19,801 nt of DNA from Flammula alnicola (Eukaryota > Basidiomycota > Agaricomycetes > Agaricales > Strophariaceae), in contig JADNRV010000647.1 of the NCBI GenBank assembly GCA_015499995.1, forward strand, positions 1 to 19,801, given 5' to 3'. Below are positions 1 through 9,355 of the stretch, piece after piece. A program made the translations under genes and the position numbers. The notes beneath the pieces were generated by a model. That model saw only the letters and a list, made by a program, of their open reading frames with translations. It made no database searches and had not been told where the DNA came from. Each line of letters opens with the position of its first letter. Positions within the stretch are counted from its first letter, which is position 1.

Positions 1-1029
1 TCACTGTATGGGTATGCAAAGGTTGCAGCAGAGGATCGGTTATCTGCGTTTGAAAGCACAGAAGCGCGAAGGAGATCGCCTGAGGGCGTTGGCGCAAGGG
101 GGGTATTAGGTGCAGGTAAATTAAAAGTGAATGTGTGGATCGTCGACGCTGGTTGGAGCGTCGATGCGATAACCTCGACTTCGCGAGTAAATGAAAGCTA
201 GCTCAACTAATAAACATCTTGCACACCACAAGTTGCAAATTTTACTCACTTTGAGAGCCTTGGATAACATTTTTCCAACCTCTTGTTTACTGAGAGCGCC
301 CGCTCCCTTCATGATTTCTTCACTTTTCCCGCCGCGTTTCTTCTTCTTCCCCCCTCCAGCACCGGGACTCACGGTGCTTCCGAGGACCTCTGGCCTCCAC
401 CAGCGGTTTACGGCACTATCGCTGTGATGTAAACCCAAGACAGAATCTGGGTCTGCGAGGGTCCAGGTGTGGGGTGATTTTGGCAAACCAGACACGACAT
501 AGAGCGAAGTTAGGGGCAAAGTGGGCACGTATGAGGCAACGGGGGGTGGGTCGCGCAGTGAGCGAGTAGACACGATGGAATTGCGGGCAGAGGCGGGGAT
601 GGGCTCCATGCTTTTCCGGTGTCTAATACCCAGAATCCTTGATGCCTTATCGGGTCGCGCAGGAGCGAGGGCGTTGGGACTAGAGACAGCAGGTGTTGTG
701 ACTGTGATATAGTCTAGTTCGTCTGCAAGGGCGGCGTCGGTGTCGGGGGGTGGGGCTGAGGTAGTCGGGGAGGTGGGAGAAGAAAGAAGGTGGTTTTGAA
801 CAGAGATGTTAATGATCGGAGGATTCGTATCGTGAGTACCTGAGCTTGAGGACCGCCCAACGTCTTTTTTGGGCTCCAACTTCTGCGACGACTTGTATGC
901 GCCAGTTCGACTTTTCTTGGAAATTTCGAGTGACTGGTCAGAAAAGCGAGATTTGAGGACTCTTTCGGACGGTATTGGACTTGCAGCGACAGCTGTCGCT
1001 GGCACCCCTGGTCTTCTAGCAGAAGACAT
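1..1029 (-). CDS. Ser/Pro-rich protein of uncertain family, 3' part outside the window
   Basis: Two exons are visible: 1029-250 (260 codons, starting at the first ATG) and 197-1, which stays open to the window edge. The intron (249-198, 52 nt, GTGAGT...TAG) is phase 0, and the reading frame continues cleanly from the motif KMLSKALK into LSFTREVEVIASTLQPAS. The first 130 residues are rich in Ser, Pro and Thr and look disordered. A better-structured stretch follows, with SLYVVSGLPKSPHTWTLADP near residue 175 and NRWWRPEVLGSTVSPGAGGG near residue 207, then a basic KKKKRGGK patch. I do not firmly recognise the family. The 'VSGLPK...TWTLADPD...WWRPEVLG' segment faintly recalls the N-terminal part of fungal DENN (AEX-3) domain proteins, which are Rab/Arf regulators, but this is a memory-based guess. 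The defining domain would lie beyond the left edge. The coding call is much firmer than the family. Confidence 0.75.
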
Positions 1030-2313
1030 ATGGAGAGGACTGACGGTGAATAGCTACAAAATAGAGAAGGAGTGTGTAGTTTGTGTAGAAGAGAATGGAT
1101 ATCGCAGTTGAGAACGTCGTTTACGCGATTCCTCGGAAATGTGTATTTACATGTATCCTACTTTCTTTTTTTTGGTACATGGTCCCAAAACATATCAGCT
1201 CAGGGTCTTGCCCTTTTTACTAACGCCGACCAGTATACCGTCACGATATGCCCTTCCCGCCAGCTTCAATGGGCTGCTCCAGCTCATAGAGACCATTAGC
1301 GGCCCCAGCGGGGAGATTCTCCACGTCCATATCCATAGTTTCATGGCTCGCGCATCGTGCCGGACGGCGGAGAGACTGAGAAAGAGTATTCGCGACGGGA
1401 AGAATGAACGCGACCACGTGACATTTTGGATCTCGATTGGGCGATCCACGTCGATCCATCAACAAACATTCCCTGACCTGGGAAAAAAAAGGACGGAATC
1501 TCTCACACATGCCCCACTGGGCGCCTTCTAGAATGTGTAGATCAGACATAAAACATCTCGCTCAAGGTGGGCGGGAAACGGCGGGGGCTTGCAACCCCCT
1601 CTCTTGTACGCCAAGTACTGCTGCTAATGGAATGCGGAGAACGTTCCGGTGAGTTGAATTAAAAGCCTCCTTCCGCTACCTTGACAACGCTCGAGCGACA
1701 CCCATATAGACTCATCGACTCCTTTTTTTGGGTCTGCGCTCTACAGCCACGGACATGAAGTGAAAATGAAAAGCTGTCCCACATTCAATTCAGAGCTATT
1801 CTGAGCCCAAAAAAAAATTCATACCGGTAAAAGTGTTTTCCGACCACGAAACACCGATTTTGCGTGACGAACAGTACGTATGATACTCTACATAAGTATG
1901 CTGCATTTAAGATCTTTTTCCAGGCTTCTTCCAAGCTTCTTCAAACCAGAATTCGGCAGCTCAGGCAGGGCCTGGCAGGCTCAGGCTCAATCAATTCCCC
2001 TGCCCATGTGAAACATGAGGGACGATCAATGAGACTATGCTGAACAGGGCTGTTCACTTAGTCTCCTTTACAGACTCCTTAGTGATGATCAATACTGTTT
2101 ACTATCAGTTTCACAAAAAGCCCGACATCGTTTTCAAATGTTCTTCCCTCTCCACCAATTGTTTTTGTGAAGAATACCGAAGAGTGCCATGACAAAGGAG
2201 TAGAGAATTTCAAATGTATCAAGATTCATTGAGATGAGAAAAACGACACACTTACAACCCATGTATACAGTACAAGGTTCGAGTTGAACAAGGTCTATTG
2301 AAATCTTGCATTA
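1030..2313. other. Intergenic region, no gene seen
   Basis: About 1.3 kb between the start of the leftmost gene (minus strand, so this is its promoter side) and the first Helitron-like element. Open frames here (up to 130 codons) overlap on both strands, show no recognisable domain and do not link through plausible splice sites. A CACGTG E-box core lies at 1415-1420. Otherwise I see homopolymer runs and a short imperfect direct repeat around 1922-1941, and nothing else that I can assign. Confidence 0.6.
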
Positions 2314-2453
2314 TCTATACTATAAATCGAGGAGGGACTTTCTCACGTGACAGACAAAGACCTGTCACAATTGCTGACAAACAAGTCACGTCTCTCTGCC
2401 GTTCCACATCGAGGCCAACGGCACGCCCGTGCGAAGCACGGGTCACGCGCTCG
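2314..2453 (+). mobile_element. Short non-autonomous Helitron-like element (upstream copy)
   Basis: This 140-bp segment starts with TC directly after an A (2313), as TCTATACTATAAATCG, and ends in a GC-rich hairpin followed after 7 nt by CTCG and a T. The hairpin is CCCGTGC (2426-2432), loop GAA, GCACGGG (2436-2442). Helitrons typically begin with TC, end with a hairpin a few bases before CTRR (often CTAG), and insert between A and T. Here the terminal tetranucleotide is CTCG, one base off CTAG. Both ends resemble the ends of the adjacent downstream element. It has no coding capacity for a Rep/helicase. A 7-bp inverted repeat GTGACAG/CTGTCAC (2347-2353, 2362-2368) lies inside. Confidence 0.6.
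2426..2442 (+). repeat. Terminal hairpin of upstream Helitron-like copy
   Basis: Perfect 7-bp stem CCCGTGC/GCACGGG with a GAA loop. It sits 7 nt before the terminal CTCG, the same spacing as in the downstream copy. Confidence 0.75.
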
Positions 2454-2491
2454 TCTATATTATAAAAGCAGGGCGGTTCCCACGGGCGTGC

Positions 2492-2531
2492 ACGGGACAC
2501 AAATGCGCGAAACGGGACACAAATGCGCGAA
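2492..2531 (+). repeat. Exact 20-bp tandem duplication
   Basis: Two adjacent identical copies (2492-2511 and 2512-2531) of a 20-bp unit beginning ACGGGACACAAA and ending GCGCGAA. They lie about 40 bp inside the 5' end of the downstream Helitron-like element. Confidence 0.9.
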
Positions 2532-2718
2532 TGTCAAGGTGTATAATCGTCAACGAGTCTGATGTCTCGACTCACCGCGCACTGGCCGAGCTCTAGACAA
2601 TTGCCATATAAGGATATCTGTATGTAGATAGAATATTTTCTTCTCTCTCTTTTGCTTGCTTGATTTCTTAATGCATACATACATCTTAGCTACTAAAGGC
2701 ATGTTGTATCTCATGAGA

Positions 2719-2978
2719 ATTCTATGAGCCTCTAATTCTACAAGCCTTCTATGCTACAAAGTTCTAACTTCTAATTCTACAAAGCTCTAATTCTACAAGC
2801 CTCTAATTCTATGAACTACTAATTCTATAATCTGCTTATTCTACAAGCCTCTTATTATATGAGCTTATTATTCTATGAGGCTCTAATTCTACAAGCTGCT
2901 TATTCTATGGGAGCGCTCTTACTCTATGGGGGCCCAGGGCTCTTACTCTGAGACTCTAATTCTATGGGCTTCTAATTC
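2719..2978 (+). repeat. Degenerate minisatellite, unit about 15-17 bp
   Basis: About fifteen imperfect tandem units related to CTCTAATTCTACAAGC, with variants such as CTTATTCTATGAGC and TCTTACTCTATGGG. Units vary in length and sequence, which indicates an old array. It lies wholly inside the downstream Helitron-like element. No frame through it looks protein-coding. Confidence 0.85.
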
Positions 2979-3096
2979 AATATTTAATGGTCAAGTCAGA
3001 AGGATATTGCATGGGATGAGGTGGCAACATGATACAGTCTATCTAATTGAGTGTTTATGGGAGACAAACTAGAGAGTCGAGACAAATAGTATAATA

Positions 3097-3102
3097 TTTA
3101 TT
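3097..3102 (-). promoter_or_regulatory. AATAAA poly(A)-signal-like hexamer downstream of NIPA gene
   Basis: On the minus strand AATAAA occurs about 90 nt after the NIPA stop codon, a plausible distance for a 3' UTR. It lies inside the Helitron-like element, so the transposon may supply the 3' processing signal. Fungal poly(A) signals are loosely defined, so this is an inference from position and match only. Confidence 0.4.
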
Positions 3103-3124
3103 GGCTCAGGGGCACGGGGCACGC

Positions 3125-3141
3125 CCCGGGCAAAGCCCGGG
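3125..3141 (+). repeat. Terminal hairpin of downstream Helitron-like copy
   Basis: Perfect 7-bp stem CCCGGGC/GCCCGGG with an AAA loop, followed by TCAAATG and the terminal CTAG. Compared with the upstream copy, the fifth stem pair is G-C instead of T-A, so pairing is preserved while the sequence differs. Confidence 0.8.
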
Positions 3142-3189
3142 TCAAATGCTAGTTCATTATAATATATAAAATATACATCCAGTAAATGT

Positions 3190-5351
3190 TCAGTCCCTCC
3201 GCGTAAATACATTCCTGAGCCACCGCCATCTTTGTCTGCCAGGTGCGCCCCGATTACTGACCCGTAGCTGGGCATCCGAGTCGTCCACAGCACGCGTTGT
3301 CAAAAGATCCGAATTAGCCTCATCCGCTTCCACATCGACTTCCCCGTCGATATCACCCCGACTGCCTCTTGCCAGCCGACTGGTTGCCTCTCCCTCGCTC
3401 ATCGTCCGCCTTCTTTCTCGGGCGCCTCCCACGACCTCGCCAACCACATCAGCAAACGAAGGCCTGGGATGTCTCCGCTCGAGGGGCATGATCGTGAATC
3501 CGGGGCTGAGAGGCGACAAGCCGATCTGGAACCCGGTACTGAGCGTCGATACCGTTCCGAGAGGAGGAGAGACAGACGCGAGGGAGGCGTTCGGATGAGG
3601 ATAGGACACGGTACGCGAATGTGCCAGATGTGACGAGGCGACATCAATAGGTCGCCGGGTCAACCGACGCGATGGGATCCGAGGAGCCGTATAAAGTTGC
3701 GTTTCCGCTCGTGGTCGCTTGCCTCGAAGCAGGATTGTACTTCGAGTTAACCGTTGGTCCACTTCTTCCGGTCCGATATCAAGCCCCAATCCAGTCTGCG
3801 CTTGAGGGGTCAAGATATTCGGCAAACTAGATTCGGAGCGCGTCTCTCGGTCCATGGGCACAGGTCCTATATGTGGTCCGACTTGACTCGCCGCTGCCTG
3901 TTGGGTCATAGCTGTCTCAGACAGCCGTGTATCCTCTTCAGTATATTCTTGACGTTCTGAATACATCGCAACGTCCTCGCCTTCCAAGTTGACCACTTCT
4001 TCATTCCATGTCCCCACATCAACGCCGCCGCCACTGCCGGGTTGGATACTTACTACCCAGACTCCGCATAATAGCACCAAGATACCAAGGCTGACGAGAC
4101 CAAGGTGTAGGGGCGGAATAAGCGAGAACTGGTTGAAATAAACCAGGCCGTTAACGATGGATGACAGGTTGTAGAAACAGAAGGCAGCTGCAAATCATTT
4201 AGTGTTTAGAGATAGCAGTATAAATATCTTGATAAAACTCACAGGGGCAAACTAAAGTTGGATCAGCCAGAATGAGGGCCTTGTGGAGATACCACAGTTG
4301 AAGGAGAGCGAAAGCAACCAATCCGAGAAGGAGCACCCATGACTCCCATCGCCAAAATTGGTTATTGCCACCTAAAGTCAGGACGAGCAGTTCAACGCCA
4401 CTCTTTGCGAAAAGCAAGCACATCCCAGAAATGATGCCTGAAAATGAAGCATAGGAAATGGCCAAAAGCAGACGAGTGCGATTGACTGCACGAAGGGCGG
4501 GGTCGTCTGTTTGGTTGTCGTTCGATGGAGGCGAGACGGCTCCTGACTTGGGGTCAATGAGAGGTGTCCGTTCTGTGGCCAATCTCGAGTCGTTTACGGC
4601 ATCGGAGAGGCCAGTCGTTAGGTTTGTAGAGTGGGTCGGTAAATTAATGGTCATGGATGAAGGTGAGACATCGGCAAAGGATGAATCAGATGGGAATTCT
4701 TTTGCGAGTCGACGAGAAAGAGAGAACTCCGTAAGATGGGTCTGCAAAGGATTGAATAAGTGACCTTAGACATGTAACCAAAAAAATGCGAAGAACTTAC
4801 AATTGCGAGGCAGACGAAGACAACGAAACCCAAAATGGAAAAATATACAATGAATGTCGGCCGTCTAAATAGTTGTAAAAGATCTTCAAGAGAGCGCGTT
4901 TGTTCTGGAACGATGCCAAAGAAGGCTATCAAGATCGCTCCGCCAGCAATAAGGATGGTGCCCAGTATCATCCATGGAGAGAAGACATCTCCTAGCAGGA
5001 GACGGGCAAAAAAGGCATTCCATAGGAGGGATACTGCCCCAGTGGGGCAAGAATAACGACAGGAAGAGATGCAATTTGGACGAAGGAGCCGAGAATATTA
5101 GATGAGATGAATATGGCAAATCCAAGCAGCCATAATCTGTCGTATCAGGAAGAATAGTCAGCGCTCAATTTCGAGGAGGAATAAACAGGAAAATCGTACG
5201 GTCTCCGATGCTCGACGTGTCTACGGTGCTCCGGTAATGATTGGTTCAAGACGTGGCTCTTTCGCTGAATAGTCAGCCCAAGGGATTGAACGAAAGAGGC
5301 AAGTAGGCCGATGATGATGCCGAGGGGTATAGATATGTGGTTGGCGGCCAT
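3190..5351 (-). CDS. NIPA/DUF803 family magnesium transporter, with an apparent frameshift
   Basis: Multi-pass membrane protein of the NIPA family (drug/metabolite transporter superfamily), implicated in Mg2+ transport. Exons: 5351-5200, 5136-4801, 4741-4243 and 4187-3190; introns of 63, 59 and 55 nt, all GT-AG. The ATG at 5351 gives MAANHISIPLGIIIGLLASF, the first membrane segment. Later conserved blocks include QIASLPVVILAPLG, AVSLLWNAFFARLLLGD, ILIAGGAILIAFFGIVPEQT, AFCFYNLSSIVNGLVYFNQF and a last helix ending LLCGVWVVSIQPGSGGGVDV. A C-terminal tail of roughly 270 residues is polar and probably disordered, ending in an Arg/Trp-rich FTRRD. Inside exon 2 the frame must shift between APLG and AVSLLW: one base is missing at 5037-5040 (CCCC on plus). 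With that base the protein would be about 661 residues. The cause may be an assembly error or a real mutation. Transcription diverges from HSP104. Confidence 0.93.
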
Positions 5352-5736
5352 GAGGCTAACGACCTGGTCAAGCAAGACAACAAGGAGAAATAGATGGGCG
5401 AGGGTTTAGTTCCTCATTGACCAGATCGTCGAGAAGTCGCTGGTTGCGGTGTGAGTGTGGTGAATGCCAAGTCAATGCTGTCTGCCATGCCTGATCATCC
5501 AAAAGAGGAAGTAGCACGTGATAAATGACAACAAAAAGATGAGAATTTCCGAACAGACTTGGAACCCTCTCAATACCTTTCACGCCAAAGTCCTGTAGTG
5601 CGCGCAATGGTCATACGTACTAGACCACACTGAGGATGTCGACGGCGCTACAGATATTTCAATTGTGTAACAGTCGCCGTCATGGGGCCAGACCCGGGCC
5701 GGCCACAAATGACATCACCATGAATCCAAAAGACCA

Positions 5737-5744
5737 GAAGTTTC
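5737..5744 (+). promoter_or_regulatory. Possible heat-shock element core
   Basis: GAAGTTTC provides two inverted nGAAn units in correct register. The flanking third units do not match, so this is a minimal and uncertain site. Confidence 0.3.
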
Positions 5745-5834
5745 GCCCTGGATCGAGACACTTGTAGCAAGATTCAGGTGAGACTAGAGCGTCCTTCAAT
5801 TGTCCCCCGTCTTCTACCGCCCCTCGTAATTTCC

Positions 5835-5841
5835 TATATAA
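5835..5841 (+). promoter_or_regulatory. TATA box of HSP104
   Basis: TATATAA about 40 nt upstream of the HSP104 ATG. This leaves a very short 5' UTR, and the element is typical of inducible stress genes. Confidence 0.6.
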
Positions 5842-5880
5842 CCGTTTGCGCCCATCGTTATCCCCCACAAAACATTCATC

Positions 5881-8800
5881 ATGACGAGCAATATGGAATT
5901 CACCGACAAAACACAACAGTCTCTTGCTGAAGCCATTCAGCTTGCGAAGGACTACGCGAATGCACAAGGTATTTGTGTATGTCTGTCTTTCTCTTATTCT
6001 TTTGCTGACTTTCTTTTCTAGTCCACCCGGCCCATTTGGCCTTTGTCCTACTCAATGAAAGCGGCTCTGCGGAAGCATCATCGCCAGGAGCACCTCCAAC
6101 CCAGTCCGGAGGTGCTCCACTCTTTGCTTCCGTGGTTTCAAGAGCAGGCGGCGACCCAGTAAGTTAATCGTCCCAACTCTAATTTAAATTTCAGAGATAC
6201 TGACACAGCTGTAGGTGGCCGTCAAACGAAGCATACAGAAACTCATCGTTCGCCTCCCAACACAAAGTCCCCCACCAGATGAGACATCACTTTCATCTGC
6301 TGCCATGAAAATTCTTCGGGAAGCCCACTCTCTTCAAAAGACCATGCATGACTCCTATATCGCCCAAGATCACATTCTCCTTGCTCTCATCCAAGATCCA
6401 TCAATAGCAGGCGTCTTGAAGGAGAACAACCTCACCGAAGCAACCCTCAAGACTGCGATCGAGCAGATTCGCGGCAACCGACGGGTCGAGTCTAAGACAG
6501 CCGAGCAAGGTTTCGACGCTCTGCAGAAATACGCCGTCGATCTGACAGCCCTAGCGGAAGAAGGCAAGATCGATCCAGTTATCGGACGAGACAACGAAAT
6601 TCGACGCGCCATTCGTATTCTCTGCCGAAGGTATTTCTTTTTATTTGTATCCAAATACCCATAATACTGATAGTTGTTCCTAGAACGAAAAATAACCCGG
6701 TCCTCATTGGTGAACCTGGTGTAGGAAAGACAGCCATCGCGGAGGGTCTCGCCCAACGAATCGTCAAGCGAGATGTTCCCGCCAGTCTCATCGCTCGTCT
6801 ATACTCCTTGGACATGGGTGCGCTTATGGCAGGTGCCAAGTACAAGGGAGAATACGAAGAGCGTATCAAGTCCGTCCTCAACGAAGTCGAGAAGGCAGCT
6901 GAAGACGGTGGTCCAGGAGTCATCCTCTTCATCGATGAACTGCATCTCATTATGGCCGGTCGAGGAGCGGAAGGCGGAGGCATGGATGCCGGCAATCTCT
7001 TCAAGCCTCTTCTCGCTCGTGGAAAGTTGAGGTGTATCGGCGCGACTACACTTTCGGAATATCGCAAATACATCGAAACCGACCCCGCTTTGGAACGACG
7101 GTTCGCCCAGGTCATTGTCAATGAACCCAGTGTTGCAGAAACCATCAGCATTCTGCGTGGTATCCGAGATAAGTACGAAGTCCATCATGGTGTCCGCATC
7201 CTCGATGGCGCCCTCATCACCGCTGCGACATTGGCCCACCGATACTTGACCTCAAGACGACTCCCAGATTCTGCCATTGATCTGGTAGATGAAGCTTGTG
7301 CTAGGTAAGTCTTTTCATTAAATCCATTTTCCCCGGTCTCTCACGTTTATTCCCAGTGTCCGCGTTACCCGAGAAACGGAACCAGAAGCTATCGACAAAT
7401 TACAGCGCAAGAAGCTGGAGCTGGAGGTCGAAATCCATGCTCTGGAGCGCGAGAAGGATGCGGCTAGCAAAGAACGCTTGCAGCTAGCCAGAAAAGCAAT
7501 CGCCGAAGTCGAAGACCAACTCCGACCTCTCAAAGCCGTTTACGAGAATGAGAAGCAGCGAGGAGAGGAGATCAATCAGGTCCGAAGGAAAATGGACGAG
7601 TTGAAGGCCAAAGTCGAAGAGGCTGAGCGACGGTAAGTAATCTATTTTTATTTCCTCTTCTCCAGACCTGTCTCAATGCTGAATTCTACAGATACGACCT
7701 TGCAACTGCGTCCGACATTCGTTACTACGCGATGCCAGATCTCCAAGCCCGACTTGACAAGCTGGAGGCTAAGAAAGCCGCGGAGGACGCTGCTGCAGGC
7801 GGAGGAACGGATACCGTTACTCCAGACCAGATCGCAGAGATTGTCGCGAAGTGGACCAACATTCCTGTCACTCGTCTTGTGACGACCGAGAGGGACAAAT
7901 TACTGAGGTTGGAGAAAGTTCTGTCCGAGAGCGTGGTTGGACAACTTGACGCGGTTAAAGCCGTCGCCAACGCAGTTCGATTGTCGCGCAGTGGACTCTC
8001 CAACCCCAACCGACCGATTGCCAGCTTCCTGATGGCAGGACCTTCGGGCACGGGTAAAACGCTTATGGCCAAAACAGTAAGCATTTGGTTTTTGACTTGT
8101 TGTTTGGCGTGGTATTGATCACTTCTATTTCAGCTCGCAACTGTATTATTCGACTCACCCGATACCATGATCCGAATTGACGCCTCTGAATACTCGGAGA
8201 AACATTCGATCTCCCGACTCATCGGTTCTCCTCCGGGCTATGTTGGGTACGATGCCGGAGGTCAACTGACGGAATACATTCGCCGGAAACCTTACTCCAT
8301 TATCCTCATCGACGAAATCGAAAAGGCCTGCCGCGAATTTGTCACCTTGTTCCTCCAAGTTCTGGACGATGGTCGCCTGACCGACGGTCAAGGCCGCATT
8401 GTTGATATGCGGAATACTGTTATCATGATGACGTCCAATCTGGGCGCGGCGTATCTCAATGAAATGGGCGCAGGACCCGTCAACCCCGAGACTAAGTCAC
8501 TTGTCATGGGGGCTATTCAAGCACACTTCCCACCCGAGTTCATCAATCGCATTGATGACATCGTGATTTTCGTGAGTATCCATGTATTTATTTTATCAAC
8601 TTGCCATCATGTGCTGACTTTATCTCTTTTCAGCGTGCACTGTCTCACAAAGATATCCTCAAGATTGTCGACATCCGTCTTAAGGAAGTCAACGAGCGCC
8701 TTGCGGACCGCAAGATCACCCTCGACGTCGACGCAGAGAGCAAGAACTACCTTATGTCCATTGGGTATTCGCCTGCATATGGTGCTCGACCACTGAACCG

Positions 8801-9005
8801 TGCAATCCAAAGCGAGCTGCTGAATCCGTTGTCGGTTCTCATCTTATCGGGACGCGTGTTAGATGGCGAGACAGTGCGGGTTCGGTTCGATGGACCCCAC
8901 AACCGTATCACCATATTGCCCAACCACGAAGGCACGGCTTCAATGGACGTGGACGCCGACGATCTCACGGAGGACGACGATATTGAGATCGAAGAAATGG
9001 ATTAA
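5881..9005 (+). CDS. HSP104: Hsp104/ClpB-type AAA+ protein disaggregase
   Basis: Cytosolic/nuclear hexameric ATPase that extracts polypeptides from aggregates together with Hsp70/Hsp40 and, in yeast, fragments prions. Exons: 5881-5968, 6022-6158, 6215-6630, 6684-7304, 7357-7632, 7692-8076, 8134-8571 and 8634-9005; all seven introns are 52-62 nt and GT-AG. They encode 910 residues (yeast Hsp104 has 908). Visible parts: Clp N-domain; NBD1 Walker A GEPGVGKT (223-230), pore loop KYKGEY (Tyr267), Walker B ILFIDE (294-299); a coiled-coil middle domain rich in Glu/Lys/Arg in exon 5; NBD2 Walker A GPSGTGKT (629-636), pore loop GSPPGYVGY (Tyr677), Walker B IILIDE ending at Glu702. No mitochondrial presequence precedes the N-domain, which argues against Hsp78. 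The tail is acidic and ends IEIEEMD. All key catalytic residues are intact. A TATA box and a stress-element-like CCCCT lie upstream. Confidence 0.97.
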
Positions 9006-9355
9006 ATGACTTCCACTAATAGAGGGGACCTCTGACGGACTTTGACATCTCAAACCTCAAACTTGTATCTACACAATTGCATTCACTTCAAAATCTGTAA
9101 TATTATCTACATGTAGTTTTAGTTGTATTATGCAGGGCTCAGCACAATTTTTTCGCACCACATTATGAATCCAGATTTCTCTTGAAACTTTGCGGGAGCC
9201 TTCTAAGGATTGGCGAGGCGACATGGTGGTAAGGATGTGGATGATGTGAACGGAGCGAAGCGGACTTTTCGACTTCCAAAAGAGGAAAATAGAGACAGTT
9301 GCCAGAGTTGAAGTCGTTTCGGACGTTGAACGTTTCGCTTTACCACACATCCACC
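9006..9355. other. Intergenic: HSP104 3' UTR and NDUFS6 promoter
   Basis: 350 bp between two genes in the same orientation. It contains an AT-rich stretch just after the HSP104 stop (about 9060-9130) suitable for 3' end formation, then a more GC-balanced stretch before the next ATG. No separate gene is seen. Confidence 0.6.

Larger units (their letters stand above)
2454..3152 (+). mobile_element. Non-autonomous Helitron-like element (downstream copy, head-to-tail)
   Basis: This 699-bp segment begins TCTATATTATAAAAGC immediately after the CTCG end of the upstream copy. It ends with a hairpin CCCGGGC (3125-3131), loop AAA, GCCCGGG (3135-3141), then 7 nt, then CTAG (3149-3152) followed by T. 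That is the classic Helitron 3' terminus. No Rep/helicase frame is present, so the element would have to be mobilised in trans. Its interior holds a 20-bp exact tandem duplication near the 5' end and a degenerate minisatellite. The 3' end lies 37 bp from the NIPA stop codon, so the element overlaps the expected 3' UTR of that gene. Confidence 0.7.
5352..5880. promoter_or_regulatory. Shared divergent promoter region, NIPA gene and HSP104
   Basis: 529 bp separate the two divergent start codons, so both promoters must lie here unless they extend into coding sequence. For HSP104, TATATAA occurs at 5835-5841 (40-46 nt before the ATG) and CCCCT at 5820-5824, which matches the yeast stress-response element core. 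A GAA-nn-TTC pair, the minimal heat-shock-factor unit, is at 5737-5744. A CACGTG core is at 5515-5520. The positions are read directly; the functional meaning is inferred from yeast HSP104 regulation. Confidence 0.5.

Noticed and set aside
1139..1549. Overlapping 130-codon plus and 102-codon minus frames
   Set aside because: There are no domains, composition is low-information, they share the same DNA on opposite strands, and no splice sites join them to other frames.
3153..3185. AT-rich TTCATTATAATATATAAA after the second element, resembling a third Helitron 5' end
   Set aside because: It shares only the general AT pattern. The following bases do not match the sequence after TCTATAyTATAAA in the other two copies, and no third hairpin end follows.
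5541..5567. Possible heat-shock element array GAATTTCCGAAC...GGAACC in the HSP104 upstream region
   Set aside because: The GAA and TTC units are not in consistent 5-bp register. It is also over 300 bp from the HSP104 ATG.
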